Shown: positions 10,768-22,516 of the stretch, piece by piece | Position numbering within the stretch: position 1 is the first letter of the stretch | How the letters are laid out: every line of letters starts with the position of its first letter | Origin: Patiria pectinifera | Lineage: Eukaryota > Echinodermata > Asteroidea > Valvatida > Asterinidae | Assembly: GCA_029964075.1 (NCBI GenBank) | Contig: CM057135.1 | Span: forward strand, 11,620,863-11,684,862 | Length of the DNA: 64,000 nt | Reading direction: 5' to 3' | The notes under the pieces: generated by a model | What the model saw: only the letters and a program-made list of their open reading frames with translations | What the model was told of the DNA's origin: nothing | Database searches by the model: none | Made by a program: the position numbers and the translations under genes

Positions 10768-12699
10768 GGGCAATTCCACGGTAACGGAAGGACGTTTTCA
10801 CTCATTAAACAAAATTTCAAATGTGTGTATCACAGACACTGTTATTAGTTACAGCAAACAAAAGTCACAATTGTATTGCTATAATGCTACCTTCAATTTC
10901 ACACTTTTGGGGGCATGAATGCCTCCCGTTTATGAATTATGAATATTAATGAGGTTGGTAACAGAAGGACGGTATAACGGACAAGAGTTTTTCAACTTAC
11001 CAGGTACCCACCTTTTGTGAAAACTCTGTGAATTTTATGGGGCAATTATATTTTAAAGGTAGGAAATGGAATCCCTGAAGCTTTATCTATCGGTATACTA
11101 TACCACCTTTCATTTGACTTGAAGTGTTTCGGTAATGTAATTACAACGTTTTAAGTGGATTATGATTTGGTAATGGAAGGACGGTAATGGAAGGAAGGAC
11201 AAAAGGTTTACTCAATTAAAGCATGAATAAAATGTGAATTTAAACTAATTACACAAGTGAAACAAATTGCTGAAATGTGTAACTGAATGTGAAATCAACA
11301 ATAGAAACTATTGAGATAAAGATAGAAGCCTGCTAATTGATGATAACAAAAGAAAAACAAAAACAACCAAAAACACATAATTCACGAACACAAGACAACT
11401 ACAGAAATTGACTTCAAACCCAACACCTCAATCCTTAAAAGTTGAAAATCCACAGTATTTGAGCACTTGAGTATATTGGTTACATGTTCACCAACAACTT
11501 TTAATAATAATACCAGTAGGTTCAGTGGTTTACCTAAAGGGTGGGGGGGGGGGGGCGACCAGCCTACATTAACATTTAAGGTAAAAAGATTTACCGGTAT
11601 AACTGATGGCTTCAGAATCATTATGCTTTTAGGTGTTGCTTTTAATTAAACTCTAAATTCAATGTTTGAAATCAAATTACAATGATTTCGAGTATTAACA
11701 ATTAACTTATAAACGTCCAAACTGAAGTTGTTAACTTGGGCATAATTTGTCAAAGATTGCACCTCACATGTCTTACACATGTAAATTGAATGAAAGTGCC
11801 CCAAAGTACTGGTACTTTCTGCTATCCTATTTTTGACAGAATTTGTTTCTGGAATGGCTTCACAGAATTTGTATCTGTCTCTTGTGTCCATGAATGCTGA
11901 TGGCAGCAACTTTATGATTTGATGTTCTGCAACAACTCCATACATGTACAAGTACTGGTACATCGGCTTATATGTACATGTACATTGTACATGTTGTACA
12001 TGCCTGTGCCATCCTTTGTAATAAACACCTTGCTCGGCTTATCCCGCTTTTGCGAAGGTGGGTCACATGAATGTCCTTTCAATGCTCATTATACATGCAT
12101 GTATTTGCAGTGATTTTCATTTTTCAAACATAAGCACAAATGTCGTAACATTTGATAAAAATACGATTTGTCCTTCCGTTATTGTCCTTCCATTACCAAT
12201 TTGGTGACGTGATTTAATTTACTGTAAGTAAAAAACACGTACAGGCTGGAAGGCCTACCTAAACTTGCTTTGCACAATAACTTTCAATGCATTCATACTG
12301 CAAGTTTTAAAAATAAATTAAAAATATGTATTAAGGACATTTTCGAAGGCTGAAATATTAGAAGTCACTAAAGCGAAACAAATTACGCAAAACATTAAAA
12401 ACAAGTTTCATTTGGTTTTTCAAGAACAATACTTGACAGAAACTGATGGCATTAGTACATATATGTGTGTGTGTATTGGTAGAATACTTTTATATCACTA
12501 TTAATCACATTTTTAGGATTAAAACAGGATTATTACATAATCCTATTTTTTGGTACCGAAATGTATCAGAAATAAAATTCTGACTTCAAATCTTGAAAAT
12601 ATAGACCTTTAGCTTTCATTTGATGCCAAATTTGTTTAAGTCACATGTACCGGTATTTGAATTTTTTGATGTCATGTCCACTTTGGTGTGGAATTGCCC
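10768..12699. mobile_element. Non-autonomous DNA transposon in intron 3 (1.93 kb)
   Basis: A 12-bp terminal repeat GGGCAATTCCAC at 10768-10779 is inverted at 12688-12699 (GTGGAATTGCCC). Both sides are flanked by AACT (10764-10767 and 12700-12703), which may be a 4-bp target duplication. Internal motifs of the type GGTAATGGAAGGACGG recur near 10779, 10960, 11170 and, inverted, 12168. No long reading frame is present, so it is non-coding. Confidence 0.6.
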
Positions 12700-12861
12700 A
12701 ACTGTGTATGTACGGTACATGTACGTGAATATGAACTGAAAGGACTTGAATTAAAGAAACTTAAAGCCCCCCCCCCAAAAAAAAAAACGGAAACAAAGTA
12801 CATGTACATGTATGGTATGCGTTCAAGTTTCAATAGTTGCATGTACTTTTTTTTTCTTCAG

Positions 12862-13066
12862 AATCTACGTATTGAACGCATATGGCCCGAGTTAAACCAT
12901 CGAGTGAATTATCCTTTGAAGAGGATTGCTGTCAGAATGCATGAGCAAGGATTGATCCACATGGATGATGACATTGAGAAGTTTTGTGTCTCTATGGTTC
13001 TAGTCCAGACTGCACGAATCGGAGTCAGGCGATTTGTTACAAGCTGGAACCACCACACCCTTCCAG
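12862..13066 (+). CDS. Integrase-core (DDE) protein, exon 4: catalytic Glu
   Basis: 205 nt between acceptor TTCTTCAG| and donor CCAG|GTATGC at 13067, entering in phase 0. It begins NLRIERIWPELNHRVNYPLK. The Glu codon at 12874-12876 (RIERIW) lies 38 residues after the second Asp across the exon 3/4 junction, close to the usual DDE spacing, and is the third catalytic residue. The rest is the C-terminal helical part of the core (IEKFCVSMVLVQTARIGVRRFVTSWNHH, in two adjacent helices). All three acidic residues are kept. Confidence 0.8.
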
Positions 13067-13209
13067 GTATGCTTATGTGAGGCAATGAGTTTTGACAAAT
13101 ATTCATTGAGTTGTGTCCATAATTGTACAAACTTTGGACAGTTCCTGGTGTACCAGGTGTACGTCACTGTCACCATTCCAGTGCATTCATAATGGTGTCA
13201 CATTTTTAA

Positions 13210-13345
13210 TTATTCGCCGAAACAGCTCTTGTTTTTGTTGAGATTTTTCGGGGTTTCATTAATTTTTCTAATTTTTATGCCCCGCGGCGAAGCCGAAGGG
13301 GCATACTGTTTCCGCCTTGTCCTTCCGTGGGTGGGTGGGTGTGTG
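13210..13345. repeat. Repeat terminus with GAAACAGCTCTTG and GCCCCGCGGCG..GGGGC motifs
   Basis: CGAAACAGCTCTTGTTTTTG at 13219 is the reverse complement of the hairpin-end motif found three times near 61.9-62.0 kb. It is followed by ATGCCCCGCGGCGAAGCC..GGGGCAT, an imperfect hairpin that starts a widespread marine-invertebrate repeat, and a GTGGGTGG simple run. It marks the left side of the tandem array that follows. Confidence 0.5.
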
Positions 13346-13754
13346 CGTGGGTGTGTGTGTGTGCGCCATGTTCTGGAATTTACTACCTTACGGAGACATG
13401 AACACAATAGGGAACAAAAGATTGTATACGTCTCCAGAAGAACATTTCTATAGATGAATACGTCTCCACAAGAATTTCACGAAATAGATATATGGATTTT
13501 ACTCAAAAACTAGGAATTTCCAAGGTAGGTTGATATGTCGCAAATGGAAGAGTTTTAGAAAAGGGATATTTAGTCCAAATTTCAGCCCAGGAAATTAATT
13601 CTGGTTAAAATAACAGCATTTTGAAACTTCAATTTCACACTCGAAAACTTTACTACACGAGAACAAAGAAATGTCTCCACAGGAATACAAATTTCAGAAT
13701 GGGTGTGGGTGCTGGAGTGTGTGTGTGTGTGTGTGTGACCGGGTGTGACCGGAT

Positions 13755-14490
13755 AAATCTTGTCAGCGCGATAACTTGACAAATACTTAACATATGAACT
13801 TCAAATTTGGTTTGTGTCTTGTTCTTGGTAATCCTAAGAAGCCTTTCGCATTTGGGGCCGAAAGGTCAAGGGTAAAGGTCACAGTTGCTAAAACAAAAGA
13901 CATTTTGTCAGCGTGATAACTTGAGAAATACTTTACATGTGAACTTCAAATTTGGTTTGTGGATTGTCCTTGGCAATCCTAAGAAGCCTATTGCATTTGG
14001 CGCTGAAAGGTCAAGGGTCAAGGTCACAGTGGCTTAAAACAAAAGACATTTTGTCAGCGCGATAACTTGAGAAATACTTTACATATGAACTTCAAATTTG
14101 GTTTGTGTATTGTTCTTGGTAATCCTAAGAAGCTTATTGCATTGAGGCCGAAAGGTCAAGGGTCAAGGTCACAGTGGCTAAAACAATAGAAATTTTGTCA
14201 GCGCGTTAACTTGAAAAATACTTTACATATGAACTTCAAATTTGGTTTGTGGATTGTCCTTGGCAATCCTAAGAAGCCTATTGCATTTGGGGCCGAAAGG
14301 TCAAGGGTCAAGGTCACAGTGGCTAAAACAAGAAATTTTGTCAGCGCGATAACTTGAGATGTACTTTACATGTGAACTTCAAATTTGGTTTGTGGATTGT
14401 CCTTGGCAATCCGGAGAAGCCTATTGCATTGGGGGTCGAAAGGTCAAGGGTCAAGGTCACAGTGGCTAAAACAATAGAAATCTTGTATTT
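13755..14490 (+). repeat. 143-bp tandem array with repeated AGGTCA half-sites
   Basis: Five copies beginning TTTTGTCAGCGCGATAACTT at about 13755, 13906, 14049, 14193 and 14335. Each ends with AAAGGTCAAGGGTCAAGG followed by TCACAG. The unit is about 143 bp and copies differ by scattered substitutions and small indels. It is non-coding. Confidence 0.85.
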
Positions 14491-14637
14491 ATTCTGAGAA
14501 ATCTTGTATTTTTTCTGAGATCATAGGGATTCATCCATGTACATTGTAAAACCTACAGAAAATGTGGTTGATGTTAAAAGAGTGGTGTTATGTCATGGTA
14601 ACAGTCACGGTTGCAAGGCATTTGTGTTTGTAAACAC

Positions 14638-15549
14638 CAGAGTTGCTGACTCGAGTCATGTGACTTGGACTCGAGTCGGACTCGAGTCGCTATTTTTGTG
14701 ACTTGTGACTTGACTTGTAAATACCAGCTTTGACTTGTGACTTGACTTGGACTTGCAAACAGTGACTTGTGACTTGACTTGGGATTGCAAAAAATGACTT
14801 GTTACCAACCCAAGTCAGACGCTAAATCCAGTAAAATGAATAGTTCCCACTAGTTTCAAAAGTTTTCAATAAAACTGTCACAACGAACTACAGTTTTCAA
14901 TGACCAAGTCTCGTGCTTAATGTAATGGTTGAACAAACTTTGAAAGGAACCTTTCATGAAAAGAAAGCAGGCCTTTGTCAATTGCATTTAAAATACCGGA
15001 TAGCCTAACCCATTGGTAGGCGTTTAGTATACATGAAAATTTAACAATAAAGTGTTAGTATACTACATGTAATCGAGTGAGTGAAGTCTTTTTTTCATGT
15101 CATCTCAACATTTATTTCTACAATGTAAAGTAAATTTATTAAAGTATACAAAGGGCTAATATCCGACAGATATGTGATAAACTACAAGAATAGTAATAGC
15201 AACACATTGAAAAGGGGGAATTAAGGAGGCATGTTCACAATAACTCGTAAGTTGACGCCAGGTTCTTTTAGCTTATTACAGCTGGACAAAATAATGTGCA
15301 ACTTGACGTGTTCTTGGACAAAGATACTTGTGACTTGACTTGTGTTTAATAGACCAAATGACTTGTGACTTGACTTGTGACTTGACTTGTGACTGGACCT
15401 AATGACTTGTGACTTGACTTGTGACTGGACCCAATGACTTGTGACTTGACTTGTGACTGGACCTAATGACTTGTGACTTGACTTGGACTTGCAAACAATG
15501 ACTTGTGACTTGACTTGGACTTGCAAAAAATGACTTGCTGCCACCTCTG
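14638..15549. mobile_element. hAT-type non-autonomous element with perfect 8-bp duplication
   Basis: Left end CAGAGTTGCTGACTCGAGTC and right end TGACTTGCTGCCACCTCTG form short inverted ends starting CAGAG. The flanks are identical: GTAAACAC at 14630-14637 and at 15550-15557, the 8-bp duplication typical of hAT transposition. Subterminal regions (14660-14815 and 15320-15540) are arrays of GACTTGTGACTTGACTT. There is no transposase reading frame; the apparent minus-strand frame at 15.2-15.5 kb is the array itself. Confidence 0.85.
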
Positions 15550-15557
15550 GTAAACAC

Positions 15558-16849
15558 ACCTGACTTGTTTTTTATAGAGACTTTAAGCTTTCCAATGATA
15601 TCTTGATTGCACCCATTCGGTCATGCTTGACAGAGAACCGTTGTCTTTAAACTTGTGTGTGTAAAATTCTCATGGGCCAAAATGGTGCTAGACCCGAGTA
15701 CATCTGGAGAAAAGACAGGCAGGCTCCATGGAAACTGACTCAAGAAAACAAAAACAAAACAGAATTCAAAGTGACTGTGGTGCTGCCGAGTTATGATCTC
15801 ACAACGATATGACGTCAAATAATGATCTGAATTATTCAAGATTCAACATCTTTAAGCCATGTGTCCCTTCCACATGTCAACCAGCCCTTTAAACACAAGG
15901 TTCAGACTAAACCCCACCAGTCATGCCTTGACCTTCCTTACCATTGTAGGTTGTCACAGAAACTTTTTGATCATCTTTTGATGAATGCTATTGGCCTGCA
16001 ACTTTCAAGGATAGAAGGGGATTGTACTCACACTGCACTCACCGAAAAAATTAGTAAAACAAATGTTAAATCAGTTGACATGGGAGGCCATTCAACACCA
16101 TGATTCCCTGTGATCACTGTGTCCCCAAGACATTAACCATGATGAAACTTCTGACAGGAGTTTGCTCTGCAGAGATCAAGAAAGGTATCATTTCCATGAC
16201 TTTCAAAGTGCATTTGTAGAAAATCCTGTCCGTTTTGCTCTTGTTTTCAATTAAGTGTCCCTTGAGCCTGCCTGTCTTTTGTCCTGATGTACAGGTACAT
16301 GTACTCAGGTTACGTATGTAATACTTAAGGGGGGGGGGGGGTGCCCACCTAAGATCTCGGCCATCGAGTGACGAAAAATTTTGAAACTCGGTACATGCAT
16401 AGAGCAACTCTTCATAAACATACCCAAGAAATTTCATGACTAAACGTCTAAGAGTTTTGGAATTATGGGTAATTAATTATTCATATGTATGATTGACAAT
16501 TCTGCTCTGTGTACACGACGTATATGAGAAAATCCAGTTTTCATGGCGCAAAGCACCGGAAATTTTTTTCGCTGCACGACATTCCCTGGTCCGATTTTTA
16601 TGTTTTTGGTGTCAAAAGATGCGCAAGGCTTGAGGCTAAAAAAAAGTCGGGGGCGGATTCTGGGGGGGTAGCACCCCCCTGGATCCGCCAATGTACATGT
16701 AAGTGTATAAAAGTTAAAATACTACTCATGATGGGTTCCTTGCAAATAGGAAAAGCAAAACATCTTTGACAATAAATTAAAAAAAATTAAATGTTCAGGA
16801 GGTACAGGCTAACACAAAAATAGCACCATTATGATTGTATCTTTCACAG
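15558..16849. other. Rest of intron 4
   Basis: No gene. Contains a poly-G run near 16329-16341 and, at about 16649-16690, an isolated GGCGGATTCTGGGGGG..CCCCCCTGGATCCGCC hairpin that resembles an end fragment of a hAT MITE. The acceptor for exon 5 is TTTCACAG at 16842-16849. Confidence 0.5.
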
Positions 16850-17186
16850 CATCTGCTGGTCGTCCTGGTGCATTTGGACCCCCTGAGGAATGTTACCAGC
16901 GAAACTGCCGTACTGCACCTGTGGGACATCTTCAAATTCCTAGTACAGAAGAACTGGTCAAGTTGTATCAAGAAAGAGGGGGCGCATTGTGAGTGCTGGG
17001 AGGTTTGGATGGGATCCCCTTGCAGATGACGCACAGCTTGTACAAGAACGCCAGCAAAGAATGGAACTAAACTTCCCATCTTATGAACACTGCTTCAATG
17101 CTGCAGTAAGAGATAACCAGCAGCCACTTCAGCAAACAATTCTTGGCTGCATAAGGACAACTCTGGATATTGTTAGCGCTATGTAA
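16850..17186 (+). CDS. Integrase-core (DDE) protein, exon 5 (C-terminus, with a frame break)
   Basis: Last exon, entered in phase 1. In the incoming frame it reads ASAGRPGAFGPPEECYQRN and ends at an in-frame TGA at 16990-16992. The family's C-terminal tail (AGRFGWDPLADDAQLVQERQ and beyond) is present but in another frame, running to the TAA at 17184-17186. The two frames meet at a run of five G at about 16977-16981, so a single-base indel in that run, real or an assembly error, explains the break. A polyadenylation signal AATAAA lies at 17313-17318. Everything upstream is clean, so the gene may be functional. Confidence 0.65.
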
Positions 17187-19646
17187 TTCTCAGAAAATGC
17201 ACTTCATCCTATGTACTGTTTAAGTTCCACTTGTGTGCATCTCCAGTTGTTATAACACACTTGTATTTTGATAAAAGGAGCTTGAAACTCTTGCCCAGTT
17301 TATGACATAAATAATAAACTTTTTCCAGACACCTAAACATACCAGTGTTGAATGCCTCCCTATTTACATGATGTCAATCTAGTCCAGAAAAAGTAAGGTT
17401 TGCCCTGGAACAAATTGCAACAATTTTTTTTTACCATGTAATTCCATAAGGTCCCTAGAATGACATACATGTACAAAAAGTCCGAGAAATCGAAGCGGTG
17501 GAAATATGCCCAATTTGCATGGTCATGAGCTATTTAAATGAACTGTGACAAAAGCATTCAACTTTCCATTAGTTTTAACTGGCATTGCTACAAGACTTTC
17601 GAAAGGACTTACATGTACAAGACTTCTTTCTAAGCAGTTGTCATGATGTCGGGTTTAATGGGTCATTCTACTGTAGATTACGTGATCAATGAGCAGCATT
17701 CTTTTTTGCTTCTAATGAAATAACAAATTTGTAAAAGCAATATATGCTCCAAAATTTTAAGGTAAAACAAGAATTGATGACCCATTGGGAAGGAGGGGGG
17801 GGGGGGAGGTGTACATGTAATGCCCCACCTCCACCCGGCCACTCCAGGTGTGATTTGGCCAGAATATATTACGCTGACGCTTTCAGGGTGAGGACATTTT
17901 TGAGTACATGTATTTATTTTCACTCAAGTTGAGGTTTGAATGCTTCTTTTGTTTAATACTTGCATTAAGTTTCACTTGTATACATGTAAATACTGTTAAT
18001 TTGTTATAACAAAAATTGAATCAACAACAGTGCAGGGAATAGACATCAGACTTGTCTTCAAAATTCCCATCAGTATTTGCCAATGTGAACCTTACAACTT
18101 TTATGGGACTAACACATTTCTTGTGTTGATTCATGGTGCCCCCAAAAGATGTCCTTGTGATGATTATTATGTGAGAAGTGTCAACAATAGTATTCCTCCT
18201 GTTTAATTTATTCAACTTAATAAAAAAAAAGGCAGTTAAGGCTAATTGTTAACTATAACTCAAATTATTGTTACACTTGGTACATGTACTTAATTATTGT
18301 GAAGCAAAGGGGCCTATTTGTCGTACTATTTTTTTTTTTTCAAATCAATCAGATTTTATTTTTAACGGTTTTGAATCAAAATTGTGCAGTTCACTAGCAC
18401 TGTAGTATTTTGCACTATTCCAAGTTTAACATTTAACCGTAGGTGACTTTTATTTATTAAGTCACTAAACTAAACGGGAATACTTACCGGTATATCTTCT
18501 GTAATTATAGAAAAGGAGTATTTTAAACACCTACAACAGTGGGAAGCGATTGAGGTCATTGGGCAGGGGCGGGACTTTCAAATGGCAAACACATGCCCTC
18601 ATATAAGTCCTGGATTAAATAAGGAGTAATATAAGCACCAGTGCCCCAGGCTTTAAAACAAACTCATGTACATGAGTTACAACTGAAAATATGAACATGT
18701 TAAAAGATCAAGAATAAAGCCTATGCTGCTTCCATTCCAATGCCCCTGGCTTTCCAAACAATAATGAGTATTGCCACAACTTGAAACGGAGCAAAACCGT
18801 CTGATGTAACATAAATGACAGTTGTTTTTAATCCACTGAACTGAATCCAACAACAACTTCGTGCAAGTAAGAAAAATGTTTGTGCCTGTCAATTAAAAAG
18901 TTGAATTTGAGAATTTTCATAAAGTATGAGAATTCTTATACACCCTTCCAAAGTGACATTTTTGGGACACTTGTGGAACATGTACATTTGGAGTTTCAAA
19001 ACCAGAGAACATGTATTTAACAATTCACTATTTATGTTAATAAAAACAATAATCAAGTATCACCTACTTTCCTTCCCAATTCAAGGTACCTTATTCAGAA
19101 GTTCATTGATTTAGATTCATTGATTTGGTTTGATTAAATGTTTATGGTGTTTGAAAATGTATATATAACTGTTTAACTAATAACTGGTTTTTGAAGTTCA
19201 TGTTCACTTTGTTAAAATATTTATGGTAAACGAAGTGAATGGCTCCAATATCCAGGTTTGGAAACCCCGCATTTATGTTGGTGGCCATATTGGATTTTCC
19301 TGGTTATTTGTGTGATGATTTTGGTCTTGAATTCAACCGCTGACAAATTTTAGTAAAATAAACTTTTGATATTTGAATGACAAAATGTGTGCCCTCAGGG
19401 ACATTTCCTTGAAACGTTTTTGCACAAACTTTGACGTTATTCACTGCAAAGTCAATATTTTACTGACAAAACCAACAGAAACACGTAGCCAATATCACGG
19501 TAACACTTGGGAATTGACTTTAACTTTCAGAAACATAACCTTTAAGATGAATTCTGAAGACAGATTTCTACTGGACAGCTATGAGAGTACCCCCCAAAAT
19601 TGAAGCTCATTCTATTTTGAAAATGAGAATTTTTCCTGCTTTTCAG
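17187..19646. other. Intergenic stretch after the integrase-like gene
   Basis: AATAAA at 17313-17318 is the likely poly(A) signal of the gene above. The remainder is A/T-rich with a poly-G tract (about 17796-17807) and a few short frames without protein features. Nothing else is recognised. Confidence 0.4.
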
Positions 19647-20173
19647 TTAAAGGGAAAATACAACATTTGCAAACATCAAAAAACAAAATGATCAAATTAT
19701 CACAAAATCCCTCACTGGATTGTTAGGGACTGACAGTCTAAAGCATCACTTAAACTCGTGGCTCCTGGTGTGCTGACATTTTCAAGAAAAACTGTATTTT
19801 TCCAACACTGGTTGGCCGACCAGCGTTGGAGAAAAGTGGCTATTTTTCAAAAATTGTTCTTAATTGTCCATATTTAGTTATTCTGACTATTCTTTGCAAT
19901 TGATTACACACCTGTGAAGGGGTACAAGCCTGCTAGACTGATTCTCTGACCTTACAATTCCCCAAAGTGTATTAATTGCTCCGAGTTTCATCTTAAGTGG
20001 GGTCTGGGAACCATACTACAAGAACATGATAGGTTTTCTTGGTTTTTCCAGCATCTACAAGCCCAAAACGTGAAACAAGTCAGTTTAACAATATTTTCTA
20101 TAACATAGTAATCCACCAAATCCATATATTTCTGAAAATTGAAACAAAAGCAAATGATGTACATTCCCTTTAA
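19647..20173. mobile_element. TTAA-bounded MITE, copy A
   Basis: Runs from TTAAAGGGAAAATACAAC to GTACATTCCCTTTAA (TTAA at 19647-19650 and 20170-20173) with about 20-bp imperfect terminal inverted repeats. The interior contains the CCAACACTGGTTGGCCGACC motif, a diverged version of the perfect palindrome in copy B. Non-coding; TTAA ends suggest a piggyBac-like target preference. Confidence 0.8.
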
Positions 20174-20375
20174 TTCACCTTAATTATTATTGATGGAATG
20201 TTAGCCAAAACTGAAGTACTTGTGAGATACATGTAATTTCAGATTCTAGAGTTTGCTTTTATTTTAACAGTACTCCCATCTACTGTTGTGATTCTAGTCT
20301 CCTTCAGATGAGTTACTGAACACTGACCAACCATAACCACTTCGTTCAAATGCTGAAAAGGGGTCACCTTCATCG

Positions 20376-20888
20376 AAGGGAATGTACAACATTTGCTTTT
20401 GCTGTAATTTTCAGAAATAAATGGATTGGGAGGATTAGTATGTTATAGCAAATATTGTTAAATTGACTTGCTTCACGTTTTGGGTTTGGAGATGCTGGAA
20501 AATCCAAGAAAACCAACCATGTTTTTGAAGTCTGGTTCCCTGACCCCACGTAAGATGAAACAGAGCAATTTATAGACTTTGGAGGATTGCAAGGTCAGAG
20601 AATCCGTCCAGAAGGCTTGTACCCCTTCACAGATGTGTAATCAATTGCAAAGAAAATGCGGAATAACTAAATTAGGGGCAGTTTTTGAAAAAAGTCAGAT
20701 TTCTCCAACGCTGGTCGGCCGACCAGCGTTGGAAAAATACAAGTTTTCTTGAAAATGTCAGAACACCAGGAGCCACGATTTTACAGGATGCTTTCGACTG
20801 TCAGTCCCTAACAATCCAGTAAGATATTTCGTGATAATTTGATCATTTCGTTTCTTTGATGTTTGCAAATGCTGTATCTTCCCTTTAA
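20376..20888. mobile_element. TTAA-bounded MITE, copy B, in inverted orientation to copy A
   Basis: Matches copy A along its length as reverse complement, giving a long inverted repeat of about 520-bp arms around a 200-bp spacer. The right end is TTCCCTTTAA (TTAA at 20885-20888). The left end GAAGGGAATGTACAAC lacks TTAA. It contains a perfect 30-bp palindrome at 20704-20733 (half-site TCCAACGCTGGTCGG). Confidence 0.8.
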
Positions 20889-22063
20889 GCTATGATGCAT
20901 TTAACTGTGATATGATTAAACTTAACTATGCAGTGTCTAAAGAACAAAAATACTTAAGCTTCCTGGCTGTCAAAAAACTTTGACTTAGTCCTTCATGATT
21001 TACCTAAAACTGAAAATATGAAAGTGTTCTAGGAAAAAACTATAGTCTCTAGTTCTGTCACAAGTAGGCCGCCTATTGGCTTTAACTCATAACGTAGTCT
21101 CCTGCATTTAACAATGATGTGTAATTAAACCCAGTGTTGTAGTCGAGCGGGATGGTCCGATACCAAGTCTGAAACCCAGAGTTCCGAGACCTTCAGGAGA
21201 GACCGAGAGCAAGAGCAAAATAGTGCGAGACTAAGACTGAATAGAAAACAATATTTCAATAAAAAAGAAGCCACACATGTATAATTACTCATGTAACATG
21301 TATTATGCAGAAAGAAACAAATATTGAACAAATGGGATCATGAAGTCAATCGCCCTTTCCTTCCAGCTGTGATTGTATAAACTAATTTCAAGATGCTAAA
21401 TTGGACCCAACTTTTCTTTACGGGGGGGGGGGGGGAATGACCCGCGTTGGCCCATCCCTCCCTCCCTTGATTTGGTCTTGGATTGATTGGGTATTTGTAA
21501 AGGATGCATTTTTTTGAAAAGCGCATGCATCAATTAGGAATGAAGTGTTAGTACACGTATAGACTTTGTGTATTTGTTATTTGTAGTTTGATGATGATGT
21601 CATCTGTTACAATGCGCAAAAGAAATACTAATTGGGCTATGATTATATCCATGGTAATTGGATGAAATGAATTTAAAGTTAAAGGAAAGACTTAAGCTCT
21701 AGAAGTTTTCTGTAAATTCATTTCTGTTCTGATGACGTCATGATTCTGAAACCTCACAAAGGAACTTACGGTTATACAAAGGTCATGTGGTAACTGAAGT
21801 AAACAGTAAAAGAAATAAGACACACAAGTTATAGAGAAATAACTTTTTATTTAACACGATAAACATAGCACTTAAATATTAAGAGTGAGCATTTTAATTG
21901 TTTGAAAAGGGGATTATAATAGACATCATGAAGTTTCACTCTATATTGACTCAATATATATCATGGTAAGACGTTTCCATGATATAGGCCCCTAGTTCAA
22001 GATTTTAAAATCACCGTTTGTCATATTTTGTTGGAACAAAATAGATTCGTTATGTAAATAATT
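20889..22063. other. Intergenic with a CAGTGTTGTAGTCGAG repeat fragment
   Basis: At about 21132 a segment begins CAGTGTTGTAGTCGAG, a transposon-end-like sequence that recurs at about 52594. A poly-G tract lies at 21422-21435. No gene is supported. Confidence 0.4.
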
Positions 22064-22071
22064 AACATCAT

Positions 22072-22508
22072 CAGCGGCGGCAGAACGGGTTTGAAACTGG
22101 GGGGCATCACCAAAAAGGGGCACTTTGCTCAGCCTTTTTTTTGGCACATCTGCGCTGAAATGTCGACACGTTTTTCCACTTGGCCTCCGTAAAATCAAAA
22201 AAGGGGGGGGGGGGCCGCTCTTCAAAAATGATGATTATATGCTAACTATGCATTATGTGCCCAGTTTCAGGGCGTATTGTATGGGTTTTGGGGGCTTGGT
22301 TTTCATAGTCCTCGTTTATATCAAAACTACATGAATCTATACCATTTTTTGGACATTGTTACTTCAAAGAAATAGTAAGATACTTAAAAGGGCATTTTTG
22401 TTTTATCTCTAGGGGGCACTTTTATGCTCGAGGAGGCACATTTATGGCCGCAAAAGGGGAACTTCGAGGGGGGGGGCAAATGCCCCCCCCCAAGTTCCGC
22501 CGCCCCTG
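22072..22508. mobile_element. hAT-type MITE (437 bp) with perfect 8-bp duplication
   Basis: Left end CAGCGGCGGCAGAACGGG and right end reading inward CAGGGGCGGCGGAACTTGGG are related inverted ends. The element is flanked by identical AACATCAT at 22064-22071 and 22509-22516. G-rich blocks occur near both ends and inside (poly-G at about 22204-22214). No reading frame; non-autonomous hAT derivative. Confidence 0.9.
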
Positions 22509-22516
22509 AACATCAT

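Noticed and set aside
15221-15559. Minus-strand 112-residue frame with repeated SQVKSQV
   Set aside because: It is the translated GACTTGTGACTT array inside the hAT element.
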